From Psychrobacter maritimus (GTDB taxonomy: Bacteria; Pseudomonadota; Gammaproteobacteria; Pseudomonadales; Moraxellaceae): a stretch of DNA of 64,000 nucleotides. This document shows positions 44,197-53,603 of the stretch, in pieces. The position numbers and the translations under genes are program-made. The notes beneath the pieces were generated by a model that saw only the letters and a list, made by a program, of their open reading frames with translations, made no database searches and was not told the DNA's origin. The stretch spans positions 124,001 to 188,000 of the forward strand of contig NZ_CAJHAJ010000003.1 of assembly GCF_904846345.1 (NCBI RefSeq), read 5' to 3'. Position 1 is the first letter of the stretch; every line of letters begins with the position of its first letter.

Positions 44197-44330
44197 TCAG
44201 TTTATATAAAAGAGCTATGTTAAAAATAAAATGCTGCTATAAATCTCTCCCGCTTGCTATGTGCTTTGCCCGCCAAAGGCTATGCTATTCTTTGGAATTA
44301 AGTAGTTTAATAGTATGGTTTATCAGCAGT
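44193..44330. repeat. Dispersed repeat, degenerate copy C
   Basis: It begins ATAGTCAGTTTATATAAAAGAG, like copy A, and contains GCTTGCTATGTGCTTTGCCC and AAAGGCTATG, aligned to the core of copies A and B. CTGCTATAAA (near 44234) and TTTATCAGCAG (near 44320) are the decayed arms. The right end has diverged. It lies between DUF3325 (+) and the ABC exporter gene (-). Confidence 0.55.
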
Positions 44331-44346
44331 TATTTTACCTAAGAAG

Positions 44347-46059
44347 CTACTCTAGCATAGCAATGGCGTCCGCACTGGCGCGCTGGCGTTCTTCTGCATT
44401 TAATTCCGTCAGTTTTCCTTCTTTCATCATAAGCAAGCGGTCAGCATGCTCAAAATAACCGTCGTCATGACTGATAATAAACAGCGTTTTGCCCATAGCT
44501 CTTAATTCAGGAATCAGCGCTTGATAAAATACTCGGCGAAAAGCAGGGTCTTGGTCAGCGGCCCATTCATCGAGCAGCAGAAAGTCCTTTTGTTCGGCGA
44601 CAGCGAGCAACATGGCCAAGCGTTTGCGTTGTCCTTGGGACAGCTTGTCGGTAGACAATCGATGCTCAGTTACCGTCACTTTATCTTGCAGGTTCAATTT
44701 ATGCAGCCACTCGGTCACTAAAGACATATCAGGGTCATTGTCTTGACTGCCGATTAATTGTTTAAAAAGATGTTGATCGCTAAAAATGGCAGAAAATAGC
44801 TGCCGATAATGGCTATTATTGTCCGAATCCATCACCTGTTTGTCTACTTTTACAGCGCCTGTCGTAGGCGTAAAAATACCAGTAATTATTTTTGCAAGGG
44901 TAGACTTACCGCTACCATTAGAGCCTATCAAAAACACCACTTCGCCACGCCTCAAGGTGAGATTGACATTTTTTAAAATGTCATCAGTAAGCGACTTATT
45001 TTCAGTCACAACTTCTTGTATATTGTGGTTTATACCTTGATAGCGATAACTCACATTGTTCAGTGAGATGGTCTGCCAGTCATTTGCTGCTATATTGGTT
45101 AAAAATGCTGGTTGATAATCAGCAAGCGCCAACGTCTGTATTTTATCTAACGCGACTTGCGCCGTTTGTAAAGTTGGATAAGCGCCAACGGCTTGTAGCA
45201 GCGGCGATTGCATAAATAGAATGGTTAAAGAAAAAGTGGTGGCAACGCTCATGGGAATATTAAGATAGTTTGAGACCGCAAAGACGACACCAATCGCTGC
45301 AAACATCATAATGTTCGACCAATTCACTGCTGATAAGTGAAAGGTATCTGCTTTAATAACGCGCTCTTTATAAGACTGGGCGTGACTTAAAAAATCATTG
45401 GTATACAGCTTTTGCGCGCGGTGCTGATTAAGTGCAAGCTCTTTTCGCCCTTCGATAATAGATTGATAATCTTGATACAAAAGATCATTAATCTCCCTTA
45501 ATTCTGTTAAATGCTTATAAACGTGCTTCACCAAAATGGTGCTTATCCAAATCGTCATTACAATCCAAACCATGATGATCAGCAATAATGGCAATGACAA
45601 CCAACTCAAATATAAGGCGACTCCGCTAGATAAAATAATCCCCTGAACCAACTCTGGCATACGGACAAAAGCGACGGTAATCGATTGGATATCGGTAGAT
45701 AAGCTGGCAAGTAGTTGGGCGTTCCCTAACTTGTCAATCTGCGGAACGTTGGTATCGATGATTTGTTTTACCAGCTTGGTTCTGAGCTCATACACAAATC
45801 TATGACCCAAGTGGGTTAGGGCATATTGTGATAAAAAAGTCGTGACTAATAGGAGAATGACTAACGCTGAAAAATAGCCTAAACTTTGCCATGACAAGGT
45901 ATTAAAAACAGGCTGACTGATAAAAGTGTGATTAATATAAGCAATAATACCCACACTGACCGCCGCATTGACTAAATTTAATAAGATAACTTTGAGAAAA
46001 GGCAGGCGGTAATGCGACCAGATCATATGATATAGAGAGGCTGTAGCGCGAGAGGACAT
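44347..46059 (-). CDS. Cyclic-peptide ABC exporter, PvdE/SyrD type
   Basis: PvdE-type half-transporters fuse six membrane helices and an ATPase, and move peptide siderophore precursors or similar peptides out of the cytoplasm. The 570-residue product has helices within 1-290. The ATPase has Walker A LIGSNGSGKST, the family-specific signature LSQGQRKRLAML and Walker B FLLLDEWAADQDP, followed by FIISHDDGYFEHADRLL; these phrases are diagnostic of the cyclic peptide family. No non-ribosomal peptide synthetase or other siderophore synthesis gene is nearby, so its cargo is unknown. It lies 153 bp downstream of receptor 3. Confidence 0.9.
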   Translation of the reverse strand: MSSRATASLYHMIWSHYRLPFLKVILLNLVNAAVSVGIIAYINHTFISQPVFNTLSWQSLGYFSALVILLLVTTFLSQYALTHLGHRFVYELRTKLVKQIIDTNVPQIDKLGNAQLLASLSTDIQSITVAFVRMPELVQGIILSSGVALYLSWLSLPLLLIIMVWIVMTIWISTILVKHVYKHLTELREINDLLYQDYQSIIEGRKELALNQHRAQKLYTNDFLSHAQSYKERVIKADTFHLSAVNWSNIMMFAAIGVVFAVSNYLNIPMSVATTFSLTILFMQSPLLQAVGAYPTLQTAQVALDKIQTLALADYQPAFLTNIAANDWQTISLNNVSYRYQGINHNIQEVVTENKSLTDDILKNVNLTLRRGEVVFLIGSNGSGKSTLAKIITGIFTPTTGAVKVDKQVMDSDNNSHYRQLFSAIFSDQHLFKQLIGSQDNDPDMSLVTEWLHKLNLQDKVTVTEHRLSTDKLSQGQRKRLAMLLAVAEQKDFLLLDEWAADQDPAFRRVFYQALIPELRAMGKTLFIISHDDGYFEHADRLLMMKEGKLTELNAEERQRASADAIAMLE

Positions 46060-46212
46060 AAGGACTCAATAATAAAATGAATTTTGCATATTTTTAGATA
46101 GCACAAAAGGGAGTAGGTGGCGCCTAATCCCTTTTATTCAAACCCGATAATGATTCTATAACGACAGTTTATTCAGTATAGTAGTTTCATTGGCGAAGCT
46201 TAGCGTTCAAAT

Positions 46213-48501
46213 TTAAAAGTCAAACGTCGCTGAAACTTTTAACGCAGTGGGTTCGCCCGCATTTAAATAACCAGCATCTGTATAACCACCGACTGACTGC
46301 CAATAATCTTCGCCCGTGACATTGGTTACCATGCCTTTTAAGGTGACATCTTGACCTGCTAGCACGGTCTTATAGCGAGCACCAAGATCTAACGTCGTAT
46401 AACCGTCAACTTTTAAAGTGTTTGCATTATCGGCATAGCGTGGGCCCGTATGAATGATATCACCTGTTAAGGTTAGTCCTTCGAGTGCCGCAACATCATA
46501 TTCTAGATTGACATTACTTTGTAAGGTAGGCAGACCGATGACTTTATTACCATCTAGCGCTGAATCACCGGTGTCTTTTTGTTTGGCACTTAAATAACTG
46601 ACGCCCGCATTTAGACGCATATTTTCGCTAGGGCTACCAAATACGGTCAGTTCTACACCTTGGTGACGGTTTTTACCAGCAGATATAAGGGTGTTTGAAG
46701 CATCGATATAGTCACGTGCGGCATCAGTGCGATATATTGCCAAACTACTACCAATAAGCCCGTTGTCATACTTTACGCCAATTTCAGTTTGTTCGCTCAC
46801 GTAAGGGTTCAAAGCTTGACCAGCATTGGTGACAGGGGCACTATTATTTGTTTGAGGGGCTGTTTTTCCTGGCGCTAAGCTTTCGATATAGTTACCGTAG
46901 AACGACCAGTCCATGTTTGGTTGATAGACAATACCGATACTTGGTGTCCACTCGCTCTTATCGTAATGAGCAGTTTCTGCCTGCGTGTTGGCATCATAGC
47001 TGGTGGTTTTTATATTTTGATGACGCACACCTAACGTGGTTTTAAGTTTGTTATCGAACAGCGATATGGTATCTGCTAGCGCAAAGCTTTGTAGTTGTTT
47101 CTCATTGGTTAACTTTGGATCATCTAAGTTACCGCCAAACGTAGCTGTACTTGTAAAAGGGACTTCCGTGTAGTCGGTAGGGCGGTATAAATTGGTCGCA
47201 GGTTGATTGCCAAAATCAAACGCGAATGCGCCTTTTTCTTCTTGATCATATAGGTTTGCGGCCAACACTAAGTTATGAGCCACTTCACCGGTTTGCAATT
47301 TACCACGTAGACCAAGCTCGGCACTTTGTACCAAATCTTCTCTAGAGTTATCAAAACGATAAATTGTGCCCGCACCATCAGCATTGTTGACGGTTAAGGT
47401 GGCTAGTGAGTTTTCTTCCTCGCCACTTCGCATGCCGTAAGCACCATAAGCGGTGAGATTATCATTAAAATCATATTCACCTCTAATGGTACCAAAGATA
47501 TCTTTTTCATCTGAGTACGTCCAAGGCTGAGCCCAATTTTTTGAGCCGTCTGGCTCTTTTGGTATGCTAGAAACACCACCAAGATTGACGCTAGGACGAG
47601 TCTCTTTAAGTTTATTATCTTGCCAGCCCAAATCTGCTGATAATCGGTATTGTTCGCCTTTATAATCTAGCCCAAGCGCTGCCAATCCTAATGTTGAAGA
47701 CTCATCATCGATGGCACTATCGCCATCTTGATAAGCGGCGTTAAAGCGCACGCCAAATGCATCATCAGTACCAAAACGGTCACTAACATCTACCGCCACT
47801 TTACCTTGGTCACCTTGACCATAACCAAGCGTTAATTGGCGTAGGGGATCATTACTAGCACGCTTTGGTAGTAGGTTAATCGTACCACCAGCATTGCCGC
47901 CACTGGGTGCTGCACCGTTTAGCATAGCAGATGCGCCGCGTTGAACTTCAACACGCTCAAATAATTCGGTGGCGATATACTGTCTAGGCAAAATGCCGTA
48001 TAGGCCATTAAACATCGTATCATCTGATGTGGTGATGAAACCGCGCATAAAGTAAGCTTCTTGGAAGTTACCAAAACCCCTTGCAACGCGAACAGTGGGG
48101 TCTTTTTTAAGCAGGTCGCCTACGCTTTGAGCTTGTTGGTTGGCAATGTATTCGTTGGTATACGATGTAGTAGAAAATGGCGTATCCATGATATCTTGAT
48201 TGCCTAAAATCCCTACACGGCTTCCGGTCGCGACTTGGCCACCTTCGTAAGCATCTGGCAATCCATCTGCTGACGCATCAGCACTACTGGTCACTACAAT
48301 CGTATCAAGTACCACACTTGGCACATCTGATTGACTGTCGTTATTTATATCGGTTTGTGCCCATGCTGCTTGGCTGGCAGCAAGTAAAACGACTGAGGTA
48401 GACAGGTGAAAGATAGACAGTGATTTTACTGAAAATGGATGACGCGCTCTGTTAGATGCTTTAAGGCAAAATAGGGCGGAATATAGGCGAGACAGTTGCA
48501 T
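46213..48501 (-). CDS. TonB-dependent siderophore receptor 3
   Basis: This outer-membrane siderophore receptor sits downstream of the fhuCDB genes. I place the start at ATG 48501, giving 762 residues, because the Fur box at 48539 falls within the longer frame from 48570. Signal cleavage is near QAAWAQ. Plug features are LDTIVVTSS (TonB box), TPFSTTSYTNEYI, FMRGF and QRGASAMLNGAAPSGGNAGG; the barrel ends LKVSATFDF with the terminal Phe. The likely ligand is a hydroxamate carried on by FhuCDB (inference from position). Confidence 0.92.
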   Translation of the reverse strand: MQLSRLYSALFCLKASNRARHPFSVKSLSIFHLSTSVVLLAASQAAWAQTDINNDSQSDVPSVVLDTIVVTSSADASADGLPDAYEGGQVATGSRVGILGNQDIMDTPFSTTSYTNEYIANQQAQSVGDLLKKDPTVRVARGFGNFQEAYFMRGFITTSDDTMFNGLYGILPRQYIATELFERVEVQRGASAMLNGAAPSGGNAGGTINLLPKRASNDPLRQLTLGYGQGDQGKVAVDVSDRFGTDDAFGVRFNAAYQDGDSAIDDESSTLGLAALGLDYKGEQYRLSADLGWQDNKLKETRPSVNLGGVSSIPKEPDGSKNWAQPWTYSDEKDIFGTIRGEYDFNDNLTAYGAYGMRSGEEENSLATLTVNNADGAGTIYRFDNSREDLVQSAELGLRGKLQTGEVAHNLVLAANLYDQEEKGAFAFDFGNQPATNLYRPTDYTEVPFTSTATFGGNLDDPKLTNEKQLQSFALADTISLFDNKLKTTLGVRHQNIKTTSYDANTQAETAHYDKSEWTPSIGIVYQPNMDWSFYGNYIESLAPGKTAPQTNNSAPVTNAGQALNPYVSEQTEIGVKYDNGLIGSSLAIYRTDAARDYIDASNTLISAGKNRHQGVELTVFGSPSENMRLNAGVSYLSAKQKDTGDSALDGNKVIGLPTLQSNVNLEYDVAALEGLTLTGDIIHTGPRYADNANTLKVDGYTTLDLGARYKTVLAGQDVTLKGMVTNVTGEDYWQSVGGYTDAGYLNAGEPTALKVSATFDF

Positions 48502-48538
48502 GAATGTTACCAATGTGTAAGTTAAATCACTATTATAA

Positions 48539-48553
48539 TGATAATCATTTTCA
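48539..48553. promoter_or_regulatory. Fur box upstream of receptor 3
   Basis: TGATAATCATTTTCA matches the Fur consensus at 14 of 15 positions, 38 bp before the chosen start of receptor 3. It also supports that start. Confidence 0.85.
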
Positions 48554-48647
48554 TTACAATAGGGGCGCAATATTAATTTTAAATATTTTTAAAGCCTTAA
48601 GTAGCGATAATGATGTTATGTCGTTAATGAAGTATTAACCATATAGA

Positions 48648-50621
48648 TTACGCTCTAATACGCCGCATCAAATATAGGAAATAAGCCCCGCCAATAATGG
48701 CAGCGATGGTGCCAGCAGGTATCTCATAGGGGAATATAAGATAGCGTCCAATCCAGTCTGCTATGACCATTAAGCCCGCGCCTAAAATAGCAGACAATTG
48801 AATTTGACGTTTGAGCTTCACCGCGCCTAATGTGCTGGCGAGGTGAGGAATCATCAGACCCACAAAACTGAGCGGACCCACTGCCAACGTTGATATCGTA
48901 CTCAGTAATGCTACAAGAATAAGTATCAAGGTTTGATAAAATCTCAAAGATACCCCAAGCTCACGGGCAATCCCACTACCTAGGCTCAATATCTCTAATG
49001 GTTTTATGACCATAAAGCTTAATATGAAAAGTATAAAAGCCAATCCTACTAAAATCCATGCCGTTTCTGGACTGGCAAGATATGTAGAACCTGATAGCCA
49101 ACTTAGCACCGCTTGTAACCGTTGATCGCCAGATATTTTTACCAGGCTTAATAATCCGCCCATCAATGCGGCAATGGCCACACCAACTAATAATAAATAA
49201 GCCGGATTGATACGACGGGCAAGCCATAAGATCAAACTGAGCACGATAAAAGCACCCAATAATCCTGATAATATAATACCTGTATAGCCAAAACTGGGCA
49301 GGAAAACAAAGGCCAGTACCACTCCTATCGCTGAGCCTGAGCTAATACCGAGTACTTCAGGGCTGGCCATCGGGTTACGTGTCAAGGTTTGTAGCAGCAC
49401 GCCAGCAGTGGCTAGCATTATGCCAGTGGCGGCTGCGCTTAAAGTACGAGGCAATCTAAAATCAACAATTAAATGTCCTAGCGTACTAAGCTGCCAGCCA
49501 TTTGAAGTAGCCGTAAAGATAAGTACGCCTATGAGCAACAGTATTAAGGCGATACTCCAACCCATTAAATGAGTGTCACGGCGTTCTGAAACTAAAGTCG
49601 GAATAACCTCATCGGTATGTTGAAGACTTTGGCTCACGATTAACCATATCACCAATGGGGCACCAAGAATGGCCGTCATTGCATCAGCAGGAATATTTAG
49701 GCTTAAATAATGTTGTAACAGCGTCGTAGCATTACTGGTGATCCATAACAACAGTGCCCCAAACACATAACCTAATAGCAAACGGTAACCAATACGCCTT
49801 ACTGAAAACACATTCACCAGTGTAGCAGCCCCTAAGCCAATAAAACCAATAGGCCCCACGCGACTGACGACAAGGGCGGTCAGTAGTGCCACCAATCCCA
49901 TCACCAATCCACGAATGAGGTTGATAGGAACGCCCAAGCTTTTGGCTTGCCTATCATCTAAGCTCATTATTTCTAATGGTTTTAATAAAGGCATTAAGCT
50001 AATAAAGGCGACCACACTAGCGATGCTTAATACGGCAGATACTTGCCAGTTATTCTGCGTGAGACTGCCCGCCGCCCACACCATGACGTTTAAGGTTTCT
50101 TCAGCATAATAAATCAATAATAAACCAGTAATAGCGCCCAATAAAATATTGGTCACCAGTCCACCTAGTACCAATACCAAAGGATTCATGCGACTAGGCG
50201 CAGCTAGAAGAAAAACAATCGCCATACTACCAAGTGCGCCAACAAAGGCGACCCAGAAACTTCCCCCTAACGCCAAACTAGGCAGGAATAACGTGACAAT
50301 GAGTAGTGCCATGTTTGCACCGCTACCGACTGCCAATGTTGTGTCTGAGGCCAGAGTATTTTTTACCAGCTGTTGTAATAAAATACTGACCAATCCTAAA
50401 AGACCACCAGCGGTTAATGCTACCAACATGGTCGGTAGGATTTGTAGCTGGATACTCATGTCCGAAAGCGATAGCTCAAATGAGGGTATGAATAATTCTA
50501 AAAAAGGCAGGTGCCAAAGTTGATGTACGACTGCATAACTGCTCACTACTGCTAGCAGCATTAAGAAAACGACTATCATATAAATACGGTTAGCAGACAA
50601 AAAATTATTTTTATTAATCAT
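48648..50621 (-). CDS. fhuB: Iron-hydroxamate ABC permease FhuB (double-length)
   Basis: FhuB is the inner-membrane permease for ferric hydroxamates, built from two fused FecCD-type halves. The 657-residue length matches Escherichia coli FhuB. Both halves show the FecCD phrases: RVGPIGFIGLGAATLVN in the first and AVGPLSFVGLMIPHLAS in the second, plus LGAPLVIWLI and IGGAYFLYLM at the ends. About 20 membrane segments are expected. Its start overlaps the end of fhuD by 4 bp (ATGA), which indicates translational coupling. Confidence 0.93.
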   Translation of the reverse strand: MINKNNFLSANRIYMIVVFLMLLAVVSSYAVVHQLWHLPFLELFIPSFELSLSDMSIQLQILPTMLVALTAGGLLGLVSILLQQLVKNTLASDTTLAVGSGANMALLIVTLFLPSLALGGSFWVAFVGALGSMAIVFLLAAPSRMNPLVLVLGGLVTNILLGAITGLLLIYYAEETLNVMVWAAGSLTQNNWQVSAVLSIASVVAFISLMPLLKPLEIMSLDDRQAKSLGVPINLIRGLVMGLVALLTALVVSRVGPIGFIGLGAATLVNVFSVRRIGYRLLLGYVFGALLLWITSNATTLLQHYLSLNIPADAMTAILGAPLVIWLIVSQSLQHTDEVIPTLVSERRDTHLMGWSIALILLLIGVLIFTATSNGWQLSTLGHLIVDFRLPRTLSAAATGIMLATAGVLLQTLTRNPMASPEVLGISSGSAIGVVLAFVFLPSFGYTGIILSGLLGAFIVLSLILWLARRINPAYLLLVGVAIAALMGGLLSLVKISGDQRLQAVLSWLSGSTYLASPETAWILVGLAFILFILSFMVIKPLEILSLGSGIARELGVSLRFYQTLILILVALLSTISTLAVGPLSFVGLMIPHLASTLGAVKLKRQIQLSAILGAGLMVIADWIGRYLIFPYEIPAGTIAAIIGGAYFLYLMRRIRA

Positions 50622-51583
50622 AAATCGGTATTGCCTACAAAAGTGACATTCGTTAAGCGATCGGCTAAAACATTCATAGAAGCCACGCCACTATTGTTCC
50701 ATGTCGCAGGCAGTAAGGTGATACAACGGCCTTTTTTGCTAGATGCATGCTCTTGATCAAAGGAATAACCCAAGCGCTGCCACACTAAGCTGTCTTCTAA
50801 TTCAAGTTTGAGAAGGTCACTAAGAGGTTCAACGACCACAAGGCAAGTATCGGCATCAAGCTGCGCTAAGTCTCCTAGCATAATGGGCGTAAACCCCCAT
50901 TGATTGCCATCTGCCAATGCCACTAGCTGTAGTCCCATCGTCTCTAAAGCAGGTTGAAACAAGCTATTATACGAAAACATACGCAAATTATTGGTGTCGG
51001 CAAATTGCACGACAGCCAATTTTTTGACATGAGGATAACGCGCATGAAAAGTCTGTCCCGCTTGTAAGATTTGTTTCTTACTGGTGTCTAAATAATCTTG
51101 CGCGGCTTGCGGTTTATTGATAGATCGGCCCAATTCTAACGTTGGTTCTATAAAGTCCTCCCACTTTGCAGTTTTGTTAGGACTGGTCAATTCAATAGAG
51201 TGGATAGGCAAATCGCCGTACATAGGACGCAGGTGCGCATAAAAATCGTTGTCTATGACCAAATCCAAATCTAACTGAGAGAACATTTCAGGGTTGGGCT
51301 GATAGCGTGTTCCTACGTCGAGAGTTGTATCAGGTATAAGAGGCTCACCGACCCATTCTCTATAGAAAGGTTTATCGCCCATAGCAACTGGTGGGTATCC
51401 CATGGCAGTCAGCGTCGCCGCAATACCCCAATCGGGCGTCATGACTTTAGGCGTTTTTTGACTGTTTTTAGGTGACACTGCTTGTGGTGCTTGTGAGGTG
51501 GCGTCAGACGACTGGCAACTGCTTAACAATAAACTTGAGCATAATGCCACACATAGCCCGAACGAAAAGGTGAGCGCTTTCAT
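50618..51583 (-). CDS. fhuD: Iron-hydroxamate binding protein FhuD (lipoprotein)
   Basis: FhuD delivers ferric hydroxamates from the receptor to FhuBC. The 321-residue product has a lipoprotein signal ending LLLSSC (Cys23), unlike the soluble periplasmic FhuD of Escherichia coli. It is followed by a Ser/Gln/Pro-rich tether and the class III binding fold (TPDWGIAATLTAMGYPPVAMGD, DLVIDNDFY, WEDFIEPTLELGRSI). It overlaps fhuC and fhuB by 4 bp each, in one operon. Confidence 0.9.
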   Translation of the reverse strand: MKALTFSFGLCVALCSSLLLSSCQSSDATSQAPQAVSPKNSQKTPKVMTPDWGIAATLTAMGYPPVAMGDKPFYREWVGEPLIPDTTLDVGTRYQPNPEMFSQLDLDLVIDNDFYAHLRPMYGDLPIHSIELTSPNKTAKWEDFIEPTLELGRSINKPQAAQDYLDTSKKQILQAGQTFHARYPHVKKLAVVQFADTNNLRMFSYNSLFQPALETMGLQLVALADGNQWGFTPIMLGDLAQLDADTCLVVVEPLSDLLKLELEDSLVWQRLGYSFDQEHASSKKGRCITLLPATWNNSGVASMNVLADRLTNVTFVGNTDL

Positions 51584-52344
51584 ATAACTGCGACTTTATG
51601 AGTAGTGGTAGGATGGGTTAGTAGGGTAAAATCGACACCAAATATCGAGCGCAGTACATCCTTTTCCATGGTGTGTTTGACATCATTCATATGGCACAGC
51701 TTGCCTTGTTTTAGGGCGATAAATTCATCACAAAACCTTGCTGCTAGATTTAGGTCGTGCAGGATAATCACAACACCTAAGCCTTGCTCATCGACCAATT
51801 GACGAATCAGTTTTAACACTTCTATTTGATAGACCACATCCAGCGCTGCTAGTGGCTCATCCAATAGAAGATACTTTGTTTGCTGGGCAAGGCACATCGC
51901 CAGCCAGACGCGCGCACGCTCACCACCTGACAACGTCGATACTTGGCGATCTCTAAAGGCGTCAACTTGAGTGAGGGCGATGGCTTTTTCTACTTGTTGA
52001 CGGTCGTCGGCAGTCGGCTTTTGCAGCCATTTCTGATGAGGGTATCTGCCTAACATCACAAGCTCATAGACTGTAAAAGCGCCCGCATCAGGTAGGTTTT
52101 GCGGTAAATAGGCAAGATGCGTGGCCAGTCTTTTAGCAGAAAAACTTCGCAAATCTTGTCGTTCTATTTCAATGCCACCTTGCGTGGGCGTCATTTCTCC
52201 TGCCATGGCTTTTATAAGGCTAGATTTTCCCGAACCATTATGCCCAATGAGCGCATACAGTTTATTTGGTTGGATAATAAAAGAAGTAGGATGAAGCAAA
52301 ACTTTTTTTTGACGTATTAAGCTTAAATTATTGATGTGCATCAT
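51580..52344 (-). CDS. fhuC: Iron-hydroxamate ABC ATPase FhuC
   Basis: FhuC powers FhuB. The 254-residue ATPase has Walker A IGHNGSGKSS, the Q-loop in AYLPQNLP, signature LSGGERARVWLAM, Walker B YLLLDEPLAALD and the switch histidine in VIILHDLN. It is first in fhuC-fhuD-fhuB, with a probable Fur box 53 bp upstream, in the short gap to the upstream reductase gene. Confidence 0.94.
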   Translation of the reverse strand: MMHINNLSLIRQKKVLLHPTSFIIQPNKLYALIGHNGSGKSSLIKAMAGEMTPTQGGIEIERQDLRSFSAKRLATHLAYLPQNLPDAGAFTVYELVMLGRYPHQKWLQKPTADDRQQVEKAIALTQVDAFRDRQVSTLSGGERARVWLAMCLAQQTKYLLLDEPLAALDVVYQIEVLKLIRQLVDEQGLGVVIILHDLNLAARFCDEFIALKQGKLCHMNDVKHTMEKDVLRSIFGVDFTLLTHPTTTHKVAVI

Positions 52345-52396
52345 AGTGAGCAGTCGAAAGTAAATGGGGGATTTTAAAGAAAAGTAGATGGTTAAT

Positions 52397-52411
52397 GCAA
52401 ATGATTTTCAT
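52397..52411. promoter_or_regulatory. Probable Fur box of fhuCDB
   Basis: TGCAAATGATTTTCA matches the Fur consensus at 11 of 15 positions and lies in AT-rich sequence upstream of fhuC. Confidence 0.6.
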
Positions 52412-52433
52412 TTTATTTATGAACATACGGCAA

Positions 52434-53603
52434 TTATTGAGCGCGCCAATAGACTTTTATGACCATATCTTGACGAGATAGACCAAGGGTTGCTTTTAAT
52501 TGTTTTCTTAATGACTTGATGTCCGCCGCTTCAAGCGCACCCCATACCTTGCCAATCTTAAGAGGCAATGTCATTAATCTTGCATTTAGTAAGCTCATGA
52601 TTTGTTCAGGAATTTCGGTTGTTGGCGTCTTAATGATATGAAGTAGATTGTCTTGTAGAAAACACTCATCATGACCTAAGCACGGGCAAAGGTTTAGAGT
52701 ATGTAAATAACTGATGTCTTTTGGATCTTCAGTAATAGCAATGACAAGGGGTGGTAACGGATTTTGCCAGTTCTCTAATAGATTGGCGACTGTAGGTAGA
52801 GAGGTTTCATCACATATTAATAAGCATTGACCCTCATTGAGGTGTTCTGTTTTCTCAGGATAGTCGCGCACCGTTTTTATTGGCATACCGCAAGCGAGAG
52901 AACGTGCCCAATTGCCACCTGGTGTGTCGCCATGGATATAAACATCTATCCAAGCTTGAACAGACAAGCTGATTGGATCTTGCCATGCTTTTCGCAGGGT
53001 GTAGTAGCGCTGTAAAGGCTTGTCGTTATTACTTGACTCATCATTTAGGGTGGAGAAAACGTCAGAGTTTAACTCAAATAAATAAGCATACCCGGGATGA
53101 TTGAGTGGGATATTATCGGGTGCTGTGACCATCAGTCGATACATATTAGAACTGACATAATAACTATCAATCACGCTAAAGTATTGTTCTTGAAGTTTGA
53201 TTGTACGCTTACCAAGCTTAGTAGCGGATGACTGCAATAACGCTATATATTGTTCATGTAGTGTCTCAGCGTCGCTAATAGGCACAAAAAAGTTGATAAA
53301 GTATTGATGATTAATACTAGAAATGTTTTCAGCGAGGCTGTTATCTGTAGAACTGCTATCTTTTAACACATTAGAGTTATTTTGATAGCGATTCATCGTC
53401 ATAACATCTAACAGAAGACCGTCAGGATACAGTTCTGTTATTGATACTATATCGTACTCGCCGACTGAGGCAGAGGTAAAGGCATTGATAAACATCGCAA
53501 GTTCATCTTGATGCTCTTCATTGAGATGATGAATGAACATGGCTTTATCAGCAATGGCTAATGGGGTTTTATCGGTATCATAACGAGTAAGCGTTTCAGC
53601 CAT
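52434..53603 (-). CDS. DUF2470-like domain fused to a siderophore-interacting reductase
   Basis: The 389-residue product has two parts. Residues 1-125 begin with AMFIHHLNEEHQDELAMFI and resemble DUF2470, the domain found at the end of HugZ-type heme enzymes. Residues about 130-389 are a SIP-type ferric reductase: FAD motif RYYTLR (about 200), IHGDTPGGNWARS, nucleotide-site LICDETSLPTVANLL, and C-terminal VWGALEAADIKSLRKQL with VYWR. The fusion suggests reduction of ferric siderophore or heme-derived iron coupled to binding by the first domain (inference). The gene runs towards fhuC; a Fur box lies 87 bp upstream. Confidence 0.85.
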   Translation of the reverse strand: MAETLTRYDTDKTPLAIADKAMFIHHLNEEHQDELAMFINAFTSASVGEYDIVSITELYPDGLLLDVMTMNRYQNNSNVLKDSSSTDNSLAENISSINHQYFINFFVPISDAETLHEQYIALLQSSATKLGKRTIKLQEQYFSVIDSYYVSSNMYRLMVTAPDNIPLNHPGYAYLFELNSDVFSTLNDESSNNDKPLQRYYTLRKAWQDPISLSVQAWIDVYIHGDTPGGNWARSLACGMPIKTVRDYPEKTEHLNEGQCLLICDETSLPTVANLLENWQNPLPPLVIAITEDPKDISYLHTLNLCPCLGHDECFLQDNLLHIIKTPTTEIPEQIMSLLNARLMTLPLKIGKVWGALEAADIKSLRKQLKATLGLSRQDMVIKVYWRAQ

